DNA from: Dimorphilus gyrociliatus
Lineage: Eukaryota; Annelida; Polychaeta; Dinophilidae
Length of the DNA: 64,000 nt
Direction: 5' to 3'
Assembly (NCBI GenBank): GCA_904063045.1
Contig: CAJFCJ010000019.1
Coordinates: 2,247,700 to 2,311,699 of the forward strand
Shown piece by piece: positions 35,394 to 46,076 of this stretch. Numbering within the stretch: position 1 is the stretch's first letter; every line of letters starts with the position of its first letter. The position numbers were made by a program, and so were the translations under genes. The notes under the pieces were generated by a model. The model searched no databases and was not told the origin of the DNA. It saw nothing but the letters and a program-made list of their open reading frames with translations.

Positions 35394-35797
35394 TTAAATT
35401 ATTTCGAGCTCGTTTTCCAAATTTCTCCAAGTTATTCCACAATTCAAATCTGGATCAGCAAAACAGTAACTTTGTTGATGAGGATGACGATTTAGTGTTC
35501 CGTCCTGAACTAGTTCTTCAAGTTTCTTATTCAACTTATTAGCTAGTTTTCGAATATTTATAGGGTAAAAATCTAGTATAGCATCGCTCATCATTTCAGG
35601 AGTAATCCAAAATTGATTTCCGTCGGATATCAAGTCAAGAGAATTATTGTTTAAATTCAAATGATCCGAATTAATGGCGTATTTTCTCAATGCATAATAA
35701 ATCATTTCATTAATATTTTGTTTATTACTAAAAAAATTAATAAAATTATATTTAGTACACTAATTTAAAGAATGTTCCAATTAATTACTAACCTCAT
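35394..35797 (-). CDS. small uncharacterised protein
   Basis: Main exon encodes about 108 residues. A 5-nt first coding exon (35793-35797, ATG AG) followed by GTTAGT and a TTTTTTTAG acceptor gives a start M-SNKQNINEMIYYAL in frame; this is the simplest way to supply a start, but the internal ATG of MIYYAL is an alternative. The sequence is rich in Asn and helix-forming residues, with a region (KLANKLNKKLEELVQDGTLN) that could be a winged-helix-like helix followed by RHPHQQSYCFADP. No TM or signal peptide. I do not recognise the family. Its stop is only 96 nt upstream of the VPS35L start on the same strand, and AASDH starts 144 bp away in the opposite direction. Confidence 0.55.
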
Positions 35798-35941
35798 AGC
35801 TAGTTTATTGGAGCGTTTGTTAGTCTTCTGGGATGTCGGGGACTTTTAGTGTTTATTCTTTGAAAATTTCAAATAAGATGTTGAAATTTATTTCAAAATA
35901 TAGATGACGCTCTTTTTTAACTAAATGATGACGAGCGCCAT

Positions 35942-38896
35942 ATGAAGACGTTGTCAAATAGTAATGGACTATTTTCGATTTTTGCCTACATTCGTCTGAG
36001 TTATTTACTCGGCGGTATGAATGATTCGAAGACCTCTTCTCTTATCAGCCTTTTTGAAGAAAGTGGTAGTGATGATATATTTGTAATATACGATAATGGA
36101 TCTGAAAAGCCATCTCAGATATCTTATTCAGACTTTTTTAAACTTTCTTCTGAGGTTTGTCAATTTATACAGACTTTCAAAACTGTTGAATTTGAAGGAA
36201 CTCCTATTATCGCCCATACTGTTACAAACAGCTGCTATGCTCCTCCCCTATTGTATGGAATTTTAAAAGCCAAGTGTGCATTCTTAAATCTTGATGTTAC
36301 GTATGACGTTCTCTTCGTGAAAACCTTATTGGAAAAAACTTGTTCCAAGTTTTTAATAACTTTAAAAACTCAATCTACTATACTAAGAAATAGATGGAAA
36401 GAAATAATTAATGATTCCTATGAATTTGAACATTTTGGACAGTATTTTGTTCTTCATAGAACTAAAATAAAGATCAATGAGAAAAATTGTCATAAAGATA
36501 TTGCATACGCAATTACAACGTCAGGAACAACAGGAATACCAAAACTGGTTTTTGTTCCAAACACCTGTATTTTACCTAATATTTTAGACTTTGCCAAAAT
36601 ATACCGTTTAAAACCGAAAGATATATTTTTTACAGCATCTCCTTTAACCTTTGATCCGGCTATTGTTGATATTTTTTCCTGTTTGTACTCAAAAGCTACA
36701 ATTCTCTTAGTAAGCGATGAACTTAAGAGTCTTCCCGAAAAAATTGCCAAAATTCTCAATGATCTTAAAATTAAAGGCTTTCAATGCACTCCTTCTTTTT
36801 TTTTAAGAATATCTCCTTACCTGAATCCTTACTTGGAGTTAGATTTGATAGCTTTAGGAGGTGAGAGATTTCCAACCATGAACTTTATTAGATCCTGGAA
36901 TAAAGACAGAGCTACGAGATTTCTAAATTTGTATGGAATCACTGAGCTTTCCTCATGGGCATTTTTTAATGAACTAGACTTAACTCAAGAAGAATGCGAT
37001 CTTGGACAACCCCTTTCAGAAACTGCCTATGAAATTGAAGATAATGTTTTGCATTTGAAAAGTGAAACTCGCTATTGTTTTATTGATGACGAATCGTCTC
37101 CAGTATTTTGTCGGTCTACTGGTGATATTGTTGAAAAACGAGATGAAAAGCTTTACTATTCAGGAAGAAGAGATTCCCGTTTAAAACGTCAAGGAAAGAG
37201 GTTAGATCTAATTGAACTAGAACGTTGCGTTATTCTAAATAACCCAGTTTTATTATGTTCTGCAACTGTTTGGAAAGGTGATTTAATTATAATTGTTAAA
37301 CTGAATCAAGTAGAAATAGATGAAAAGCAAATAAGGCAATCTATAAAGAAACTTCCTCCACATTATACTCCAACAAAAGTTATCCTTCTTAATGATATCC
37401 CATTAACCATTAATGGAAAAATCGATATAGAGGAGTGTTTAAATCAAAAAGAAGTTTGTGTTAAACATGAAACACTAGTGAAGATTTTTTATAGAGTGTT
37501 AAATACATTTGGGACATTCCCTGAAAACATTGTCAAAAACAGTAATCTCTCAAGCTATGGTATGGACTCTACTCAAGCTGTAGCAATTTCAGAAACACTT
37601 CAAGGCGAATTAGGTTTGAAACTACCAAAGTTAACAGAATTGCTACTGACAAAAAATTTGTTCCAGATTGAGGAATATTTAAAAGAACCGTCAAATGAAG
37701 ATACTCTTGATGAACCATCGCAAAAAGCAATAAAATTAAGTGATAGTAAAGATATTTGCACATGTTCTTCTTTGACTAAATCGTACTCTCTGACCAAAAC
37801 AAATATGTGTTACGAGCATTCCTATTGTGACAATTGTGGCAATTGCAATGCCACATCTGTTTCATACTCCGATATTCCTTTTCAATGTAAGACTCCTATT
37901 CACAGTATGGAGGTAAAATGGAAAATTAATGCAGGAAAATGCATAGATGCTTCACCTCTTGTAGTAATTAAAGACCAACTTGAGCTTGTTGTTATCGGAT
38001 CTCATTCGCATAAAGCATTGGCTGTAGATATTGGGACATCTAAAATATTTTGGGAGATAGAAGTTGGTGATAGAATTGAAGGATCTGCATGCTTAAGTCC
38101 ATGCTCAAACTATGTATTGTTTGGATGCTACGATTCTAGCTTATACATATGTCATTTATCAAATGGCTTAATATTTAAGAAGATTTCAACAGATGGTTTA
38201 GTAAAATGCTGTCCAACTATTAATGCAAATAAATTCTATTTTGGATGTTATGGTGGAGCGATTTACGGAGTTAAAATTACAAGGGGAAAGTTAGTTATTG
38301 AGAAAAAGTCGTTAAATAGTGGTCCAATTTATGCTCAAATTACTGTGTTCAAAAACAATTTATTAGTATCAACTTTGAGGGGAGCTTTTTATTGTATTAG
38401 TAGGAATACTCTAAAGATCTTTTGGAAATTCCAGTGCCAACAACCGTTCTTCACAACACCTGTTCCATCTAATGATGGAATTATTATTGCAAATGTTTGC
38501 GGTGAGATTCTTAAATTAAATTGGGAAAAAAATCAAATGTGGAATTGTCAACTTCCTGGTCAAATATATTCTTCCCCACTTAAAATTGGCAATTTTATTT
38601 TTATTGGTTGCAATGACTCAAATATTTACAAACTCAATTGGATAACAGGAGATATACATTGGAAATTTACAGCCAACTCTCAAATTTTTTCCAGTCCTTG
38701 CCTAGTCGGAGATTTCATTGCCTTTGCTTCAACAGTTGGTCATATATACCTTATTGATAAAAATGGTAAACACTCAGAAAGTCTCGAGCTAACAGTACAG
38801 GGAGAAATATTCTCATCAATAGTTTCTTTCCGAAATACATTGCTAGTAGGCTGCAGAGATGATCATTTGTACTTCATACAAACATTAAATAAATAG
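35942..38896 (+). CDS. AASDH: AASDH/ACSF4: adenylation, carrier and PQQ-propeller protein
   Basis: Single-exon ORF of up to 984 codons; the ATG at 36018 (MNDSKTSS) may be the true start since residues before it are not family-like. Domains: AMP-binding adenylation domain (about 25-500; core AYAITTSGTTGIPKLVF, LYGITE, STGDIVEKRDEKLYYSGRRDSRLKRQGKR), a carrier domain (about 515-600) with the phosphopantetheine Ser in SYGMDSTQA, a Cys-rich linker (CTCSS...CDNCGNC), and about seven PQQ-like propeller repeats (about 660-980). This matches U26/AASDH, the animal relative of Lys2-type and NRPS enzymes; its physiological substrate is not settled. Expected to need 4'-phosphopantetheinylation. AATAAA occupies the last two sense codons (38888-38893). 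Confidence 0.9.
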   Translation: MKTLSNSNGLFSIFAYIRLSYLLGGMNDSKTSSLISLFEESGSDDIFVIYDNGSEKPSQISYSDFFKLSSEVCQFIQTFKTVEFEGTPIIAHTVTNSCYAPPLLYGILKAKCAFLNLDVTYDVLFVKTLLEKTCSKFLITLKTQSTILRNRWKEIINDSYEFEHFGQYFVLHRTKIKINEKNCHKDIAYAITTSGTTGIPKLVFVPNTCILPNILDFAKIYRLKPKDIFFTASPLTFDPAIVDIFSCLYSKATILLVSDELKSLPEKIAKILNDLKIKGFQCTPSFFLRISPYLNPYLELDLIALGGERFPTMNFIRSWNKDRATRFLNLYGITELSSWAFFNELDLTQEECDLGQPLSETAYEIEDNVLHLKSETRYCFIDDESSPVFCRSTGDIVEKRDEKLYYSGRRDSRLKRQGKRLDLIELERCVILNNPVLLCSATVWKGDLIIIVKLNQVEIDEKQIRQSIKKLPPHYTPTKVILLNDIPLTINGKIDIEECLNQKEVCVKHETLVKIFYRVLNTFGTFPENIVKNSNLSSYGMDSTQAVAISETLQGELGLKLPKLTELLLTKNLFQIEEYLKEPSNEDTLDEPSQKAIKLSDSKDICTCSSLTKSYSLTKTNMCYEHSYCDNCGNCNATSVSYSDIPFQCKTPIHSMEVKWKINAGKCIDASPLVVIKDQLELVVIGSHSHKALAVDIGTSKIFWEIEVGDRIEGSACLSPCSNYVLFGCYDSSLYICHLSNGLIFKKISTDGLVKCCPTINANKFYFGCYGGAIYGVKITRGKLVIEKKSLNSGPIYAQITVFKNNLLVSTLRGAFYCISRNTLKIFWKFQCQQPFFTTPVPSNDGIIIANVCGEILKLNWEKNQMWNCQLPGQIYSSPLKIGNFIFIGCNDSNIYKLNWITGDIHWKFTANSQIFSSPCLVGDFIAFASTVGHIYLIDKNGKHSESLELTVQGEIFSSIVSFRNTLLVGCRDDHLYFIQTLNK

Positions 38897-38922
38897 AAAT
38901 TTGTATTTTAAATGTTCAAGAT

Positions 38923-40448
38923 TTAATCAAGTGGTTCCGCTTGTACACCCAAATGGGCCATTTTCGATGCTTTTATCTTGTCCATAGACTTTGTAAAGTC
39001 TTCCATCGCTAAAGGTCTTAGTTTATGGCCACTGTAATAAATAGAAATTACAATAATATTAAGAAAATAAAATAGTATACAAACCTCTCAACATCTGATT
39101 GGTATACATCAGAAGAACCATTCTTGTAGCTTTTCACTAAATCTCTAACTCTAAATACTGATGCCTGTCTACACAATTCACGTAAGTCGCTGCCAGAAAA
39201 AGTTTTAGTCATTTCTGCTATGCGGTATAAGTCTATATTGTCAGATAAATTTTCACTTCTGAGTACTAAATCCAATATCCTTCTTCTATTTCTTATGCTC
39301 TGAAAAAGTATTATAACAATTATACAACATAAGCTGGAATATGACAATTTTAGCTTACCGGTAATCCGATCTCAAAAGTGCTTGGCATACGCCTCATTAT
39401 TGCAGCATCTACATCATGAGGTCTATTTGTTGCTCCTACAATCATTATTCTGCAATCTTCATCAGTCATTAATCCGTCCCAAGAGCTCATAAACTGAGTT
39501 TTTATCATTGCTGTTGCTTCGTGATCAGATGAAGTTCGATTTCTTAAGAAAGCGTCTGTATTTAAATTTCAGACAATTCAATTATTTGTTTTATTAGAAT
39601 ACTTGATCAGTATGCATACCAATTTCATCTATAAATATAATAGCAGGCTGGAGTTTTCTGGCAACAGAGAAAACAGCCTCGGCCCTTTTTTGTGATTCAC
39701 CATACCACTTATCAAAAAGTGAAGACATTTCAAGATTAATAAATCTCGCTTCAGCAGCCTTGGCCATTGCTTTGGCAATCATTGTTTTACCACAACCAGG
39801 TGGACCGTACAAGAGAACACCTTTGGGCGGTTGAGCCAAAGAACTTTCACGTCCTAGATCCAATCGAAATGGTAAGATGACTGTATCTTTAAGGTCTTCG
39901 ATAATATCATCTAAACCACCAATATCGTCCCAGCTGATGGGAATGGAGCTAGGATCAACTAAGTTGGAAGCAATACAGAGTTCATACTCATTCAACTATA
40001 GGGGTAATGTTTGAATTTAATTCAAAAATTTTAATAGATTTTAAATTTTGACACTATTACCTCTACATTCTTTAATCCAAGGCTTCTCATCAACCTTTCA
40101 GCCTGCAAGCAAAATGGTACTATTCAAGAAAAGTCATTTGTAAACGTTTATATTTACTTTGCTTTTCGATTTTTCTTTATCTTTTCTCGTAGGATCTAAA
40201 GCTTTGGTAAGATATTTTACGCCAAAATACGTAATTGAGAATGATACACCAAGTCCTAAAACCAAGGATATAATCTTTGCAAGAATTTCTCTTTCGCGGA
40301 GTTGCATAACTTGATTATCCTCGGTGGTAACTGACGAATTACTTGAAAAAAATTGTTTCGGTATTATTTTCGAAAAAGATATAGAGTCTGATGATGACTT
40401 CACTGAATTTTGGACTGAACCCACAAGATCTTTCAAAGATTGCAGCAT
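38923..40448 (-). CDS. ATAD1: ATAD1/Msp1 outer mitochondrial membrane AAA ATPase
   Basis: About six exons on the minus strand; the start ATG is at 40446-40448. One N-terminal TM helix (AKIISLVLGLGVSFSITYFGV) is followed by a basic linker, then a single AAA domain: SWDDIGGLDDIIEDLKD, Walker A GPPGCGKTM, pore loop KWYGESQKRAEA, Walker B IIFIDEID, second region ATNRPHDVDAAIMRRMP, and the C-terminal helices FSGSDLRELCRQAS. Ends KMAHLGVQAEPLD. The enzyme extracts mislocalised tail-anchored proteins from mitochondria and peroxisomes. All catalytic motifs are intact. Its stop is 26 nt from the AASDH stop. It shares a short promoter with FARS2. Confidence 0.93.
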
Positions 40449-40628
40449 GTCACAAAGCAAAATGCTCGTAGGTCACTGGTTTTAGGTGTGATTCACTTAA
40501 GTTTCCTGAAATATTATCCAGGAACTGCAACCTGATTATTTCTTTATCTCAGCTGAAGGTTCGGAAAATTATCGTATTGTAGAATTTTCAATTGCAGACA
40601 ACTTTTGAAGTTCATATCTGAATAAAAG
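40449..40628. promoter_or_regulatory. bidirectional promoter region ATAD1/FARS2
   Basis: 180 bp between the divergent start codons of two genes for mitochondrial proteins. No TATA box is evident. Both promoters and 5' leaders must lie within it, so co-regulation is likely. Confidence 0.6.
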
Positions 40629-42238
40629 ATGCTAAAATTGCAAGTCTTGACACAATGTAGATCAGCATGTCTATGTATTAGGCAGGTATAAATTCTAATA
40701 TATTATCCTATGAAAATGTCATTATGCTTTCGATCTGTAAACTCACATTTAGCCAACGACAAAGCTTTTCTTCCATTATCGTTCACCGAAAAGTACATTT
40801 GCAAACATCTCAAATGATGGTTCATTACATATTTTTGACAAAGTATATAAGCTGGATGAATTTACAAATGTTACACCTAAAATTCTCTCTAGAGTTGGCG
40901 AAAACTTGCATAATCGTAAACACCATCCATTAAACTTAATCCGTCGACGAATAGAAGAACAACTTAAAAAAATAACAAACTTTTCAGTCTTTGATAACTT
41001 AACGCCAGATGTAACCATAGAACAGAATTTTGATTCTCTTCTTGTCCCAAAAGATCATGTTAGCAGAAAGAAATCAGATTCTTATTACATAAACGAAAAT
41101 ATTATGCTTCGAGCTCATACAACAGCTCATGATGCATCTTTATTAAAAGCTGGTGAAAGAAATTTTATAAACATAGGAGATGTCTATAGAAGAGATGAAA
41201 TCGACTCAACACACTATCCAGTTTTCCATCAGTTAGATTGTGTGAGGTCCTTCTCATCGAATAATGTAAGAAACACTTTTTAAAAAAAATAAAGCAATTT
41301 TAACAACTTTTTATTTATTCTATTTATAGTTACAAATGCCAATTTTTGAAAATGGTGAAAAAACCGAATTGAAACAAAATGTTCACACGCTTGAAGCTGC
41401 CAAATTTGTAGAAAAGGATATGAAGAGCGTTTTAGAAGGAGTTTCTAAAGCTCTCTTTGGAAAGGGTAAGTTTGTTTTTGTTGAAAGAAAACCATGAATA
41501 TCATCTCTTGCTTAATTGTAATTTACAGACGTCCAATTTCGTTGGGTGCAAGAAGATGTATATTTTCCATTCACACATCCTTCCTGGGAACTTGAAGTAC
41601 TTTATAATGATTCGTGGTTAGAATTACTTGGGTGCGGGATATTGCAGCACGAAATCGTGCAAAAAGGTTTTTTCAAACAAGCGAAAATTACTTTAAATTT
41701 ATAATTGAGTGATGGTATTTTGCAGCCGGAGCAGACGAAAATATTTGCTGGGCATTTGGAGTAGGCTTGGAGAGATTAGCCATGAAATTGTACGACATTC
41801 CAGACATTAGACTATTTTGGAGTAAAGATCCTGGATTTTTAACTCAGTTCGAAATTGATTATCATCAAGACGTTAAATATAAAGTAATGAAAAATTTCTT
41901 ACCACGATCCACAAATAATATTATATAGTATATACATATATATCCTTCAGCCTGTTAGTGTCTATCCAGCATCTGATAAGGACATGTCTATGTGGTTAAG
42001 TCAAGAAAAATCTCATCATCCCAATGATTTCTATGACATTGTAAGATCAGTCGGAGGAGATGTAATTGAAAGGGTATCGTTAGTGGACGAATATACAGCG
42101 AAAGACGGAAGAACAAGTCATTGTTATAGAATTACGTATCGAAGTATGGAGAAAACTTTAACAAGAACTTTTATAAATGACATTCATAAAAATATTGTAG
42201 ATCAAGCTACAAAACAATTAGGTATTACTATTAGATAA
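40629..42238 (+). CDS. FARS2: mitochondrial phenylalanyl-tRNA synthetase
   Basis: Six or so exons. Exon 1 (40629-40685) encodes an Arg/Cys-rich presequence ([19 protein letters not shown]) and splices in phase 0 to [13 protein letters not shown] at about 40750. Class II synthetase motifs: [70 protein letters not shown] (motif 2) and [22 protein letters not shown] (motif 3). The last exon carries the anticodon-binding domain ([23 protein letters not shown]). Monomeric enzyme of mitochondrial translation. Family length is normal. Confidence 0.93.
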
Positions 42239-42488
42239 AAAATACGAGAAATAAATGCCCGAAATCGATATTTAGAAAAAATACCAATTGTTAGTAACTT
42301 AATTAAATATTCATCAGTAATTATGACGTGTTAAAATTAGGCGTAATTAAGTTAATATCGTTAAATAGCCCTTTTATCATAGTTAGTCACTTTTCGATAG
42401 CAAAAAAATACTTATTCGTTTGCCGACTGCCGGTATATTTACTCTTCTTTTTATCTCCATTGCGACTTTCTAACCAAAATCTATAAAA

Positions 42489-44188
42489 ATGGTAATGATA
42501 TCTAGCTTTTTAATAAATGAAAATCTGCAATAAATATTTTTTATTAGAGAGAATGCGTCTCCATTCATATTGGTCAGGCTGGTGTTCAGATGGGAAATTC
42601 ATGTTGGGAATTGTACTGTTTGGAACATGGAATTCAACCCGATGGTAAAATGCCAAATGATACCTCGCCAGGATCCGAGCAAGACTCTTTTAATACTTTT
42701 TTCCATGAAACGAAATCTGGTCAACATGTTCCTCGGGCTGTTTTCGTTGATCTTGAGCCTTCCGTAATAGGTAAGACATACCATCAATACAGTATCTATT
42801 AAAATACATTTACTATTATTTTCAATTGTAAAAGATCAAATTCGAACTGGTAAGTACAAAAATCTGTTCCATCCTGAGCAAATGTTGAATGGAAAAGAGG
42901 ATGCGGCTAATAATTATGCACGTGGCCACTATACTGTCGGAAAGGAAATTGTCGATAGTGTTCTAGAACGCATTACTAAATTAGCTGAACAATGTGAAGG
43001 ACTACAAGGTTTTCTTATCTTCCATAGTTTTGGAGGAGGTACTGGTTCAGGTTTCACTTCTCTACTAATGGAGAAGTTGACTTGCGAATATAGTAAAAAG
43101 TCCAAGCTAGAGTTTAGTATTTATCCTGCTCCTCAGGTCAGTAGAGTAAGCATCTTATACTCGTTGATTTGAATTTTAACTCTATGCAGGTATCAACAGC
43201 TGTTGTAGAACCTTATAATAGGCAAGTTTACAAGACAAATTAATTAATTATCTTGTAAATGACAGCCTTGTCGATCTATTGGCGTCTCTCTTGTTTAAAA
43301 TTCTGTGTAATGAAACGCCAACTGACCGACAGTATACTGACTACGCACACTACGTTAGAACATTCCGATTGCTCTTTTATGGTTGACAACGAGGCTATTT
43401 ACGATATCTGCCGTAATAACTTAAATATTCAACGACCATCTTATGACAATTTAAATCGCTTAATAAGTCAAGTAGTCTCCTCCATCACCGCTTCCTTAAG
43501 ATTTGAAGGATCTTTGAATGTTGACTTGAACGAGTTTCAAACTAATTTGGTTCCCTACCCACGTATCCATTTTCCCCTTGCTACGTATGCTCCTCTTATT
43601 TCTGAAAGTAAAGCCCATCATGAAACTCATTCAGTTTATGAGATAACCAACTCTTGTTTCGAACCCTCCAGTCAGATGGTTAAATGTGACCCAAGGAGCG
43701 GAAAGTATATGGCTTGCTGCCTCTTGTACAGAGGAGATATAGTTCCTAAGGATGTAAATGTTGCGATATCGAAAATTAAAACTAAAAGAACTATACAATT
43801 TGTCGATTGGTGTCCTACAGGATTCAAAGTTGGCATAAACCACCAAGCTATGACTGTTGTTCCCGGAGATGACTTGGTAATATTTCAAAAATATAACGTC
43901 TATTAATTTTAATTCCTTTTATATATCTATATATAACAGGCATCAGTTCCAAGAGCAGTTTGTATGCTGTCAAACACAACAGCCATTGCTGAAGCTTGGG
44001 CAAGACTTGATCATAAGTTTGATTTGATGTTCTCCAAGCGGGCTTTTGTTCACTGGTACGTCGGCGAAGGTATGGAAGAAGGCGAATTCTCTGAAGCTCG
44101 TGAAGATCTAGCTGCTTTAGAAAAGGATTATGAAGAAGTTGCTGCTGACTCCGTTGTCGATGATGATCAAGATGAAGATGTTTATTAG
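42489..44188 (+). CDS. divergent alpha-tubulin
   Basis: Exon 1 carries only the ATG (42489-42491), followed by exons about 42548-42771, 42834-43138, 43190-43221, 43333-43878 and 43941-44188. Motifs: [24 protein letters not shown] (GTP phosphate loop), [21 protein letters not shown] (with the catalytic Glu), [11 protein letters not shown] and [25 protein letters not shown]. The segment [13 protein letters not shown] aligns with PSDKTIGGGDDSF of standard alpha-tubulins, so K40 is Thr. The C-terminus is DQDEDVY, so it ends in Tyr. Intron 43222-43332 has GC at the donor. Divergent isotype, perhaps of restricted expression; orthology among isotypes cannot be judged. AATAAA at 44316-44321. Confidence 0.92.
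43222..43332 (+). other. GC-AG intron in alpha-tubulin
   Basis: The exon reads ...EPYN-S with donor AG|GCAAGT and acceptor GACAG|TATACT; the phase-2 join restores [16 protein letters not shown] exactly as in other alpha-tubulins. The nearby GT (43226) would leave phase 0 and break the frame with this acceptor. AG|GCAAGT is the usual consensus of GC-AG introns. Confidence 0.85.
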
Positions 44189-44677
44189 AATCTTAAGATT
44201 TTATGAGCTGAAACCGTAGCTTTTTTTCAAGTAAATTCGAGCTTATTTCTAAAATGTTTTTTTAAAGAAAAGATATGTAGTGGTTTAATTCAATACAATG
44301 TGATTTTCTTATTGAAATAAACATAAATTCAAGTTGTCAAGCCCCGCCAAAAACTATGGGTCACCTATTCCAGCCATTTTCGCTTTTCCACTCTAATTAC
44401 TTGTTTTTACCCAATTTATTCTATTTAACGATAAAGATTTTTATAATATTAAAAATTAAGTGTGTAAGTGTTACTAGTTAATGAAAAAAGCAATTTATAT
44501 TTTTGCTGCTGCATTTATAATTCGTCACTTCCTTTACAAGCTGCCATGATATATATCGAAAAGAAATATCGAGATCGATTTTCATATCGACTGCAGCTAT
44601 TTCCTTCTATTTTTTGGCGATTAAGACTATTTCGATTATATAGATTTTCCTTGAAATTGGAATAGACCACGTGAAAA
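44189..44677. other. intergenic, no gene seen
   Basis: Holds the tubulin poly(A) signal and the eIF3i promoter. Short open frames at 44468-44665 (+) and 44515-44721 (-) have no coding character. Confidence 0.5.
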
Positions 44678-46025
44678 ATGGTAGGTACCGCTATTTTTTC
44701 ATTAAAAAGCTTTATAAACATGATTCCTTGAATAGTATGATTGAGATACTGTATTTTAATTTTAGAAACCGTTACTACTTCACGGTCACGAAAGATCTAT
44801 TACACAAATAAAATATAATAGAGAAGGAGATTTATTATTTTCATCTGCCAAAGATCAGCAACCCAATGTTTGGTTTTCTTTAAACGGTGAACGTTTAGGT
44901 AGTTTCAATGGACATACTGGAGCTGTCTGGTGTATAGACGTTGATTGGGAGACTAGCAAGTTCATGTCCGGTGCAGCAGACAATTCATGGAGATTGTGGG
45001 ACTGTCAAACTGGTAACATATGACCGATTAAATATGTCTGTTATTTATATCACTTTCGTTTCAGGTAAACAATTGGAAATATTGGAAACAAAATCAGCCG
45101 TACGAACATGCGGATTCTCGTTTAGTGGAAATTTAGTGTTTTATTCTAATGATCAAGCTATGAATCAAACCTGTGAATTGTCTATTTATGATTTGAGGGA
45201 TTCTAATCAAATACGTAAATTTCGTTATAACGTTTATTCAAATTTATTTCATCCAAACATTCTATTTCTGACAGAGTTTAATAAGCCTTTTCTAAGAATA
45301 CCTATGCCAGAGAGTAAAATAACATCAGCCATTTGGGGACCTTACGACGAATTCATTGTAACAGGACATGATGATGGTACTATCTCTCAGTGGAATATAG
45401 CTGTTAGTATCATCAACAATATTTACTAATTCAAATTCTCATAATAACTCTTTCCAGGACGGTGCAATTATAAATACGGAAAAAGCCCACACTAAACCAA
45501 TAAACGATTTGCAATCGTCAAAGGACTCGAGTTTGTTAATTTCTGCTTCAAAAGATCTTACAGCTAAGGTGAGGCTTTACTCAAAGCTTTAAGTACATTT
45601 CGATCTATATACTTTTAAACTTCCTCACAGTTGTATGACTTATCCTCTTTGGATTTGTTGAAGACTTACAAAACCGATAGACCTGTTAATTCCGCATCGA
45701 TATCTCCATGTAAACCACATGTATGTTTTTATGAATTACCTAAAATTAAGAATCTACTAACTGAATTTTGCGATAGGTTGTGTTGGGTGGTGGTCAGGAA
45801 GCTAGAGACGTAACAACGACTTCTACACGTGTTGGAAAATTCGATGCTAAATTTTATCACCTAGTTTTTGAAGAAGAATTCGGTAGAGTGAAAGGACATT
45901 TCGGACCTATAAATTCTGTAGCTTTTCACCCTGATGGTTCAGGATATAGCAGTGGAGGAGAAGACGGTTACGTTAGAGTGCACCAGTTTGATGATTCTTA
46001 TGAGGACATTACTTTTGAATGTTAG
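44678..46025 (+). CDS. EIF3I: translation initiation factor eIF3 subunit I
   Basis: Exon 1 carries only the ATG (44678-44680) before GTAGGT; the protein continues [20 protein letters not shown]40 repeats: [77 protein letters not shown] and [33 protein letters not shown], forming a 7-blade propeller of about 325 residues. Small introns interrupt at about 45014-45064, 45400-45458, 45570-45630 and 45718-45777. eIF3i is a core subunit of the eIF3 scaffold on the 40S ribosome. AATAAA at 46048-46053; the stop lies 51 nt from the stop of the convergent DUF1349 gene. Confidence 0.93.
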
Positions 46026-46076
46026 GTAAATTTTCGTTTCTTGTATTAATAAAAATTCTTTCATATATGAACATTT

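Noticed and set aside
36490-36759. 89-codon minus-strand ORF within AASDH
   Set aside because: Antisense shadow of the adenylation domain.
43259-43340. Novel N-terminal exon seen in frame ahead of the tubulin exon (MTALSIYW...)
   Set aside because: It is the intron read in frame; tubulin homology continues directly from EPYN to SILTT.
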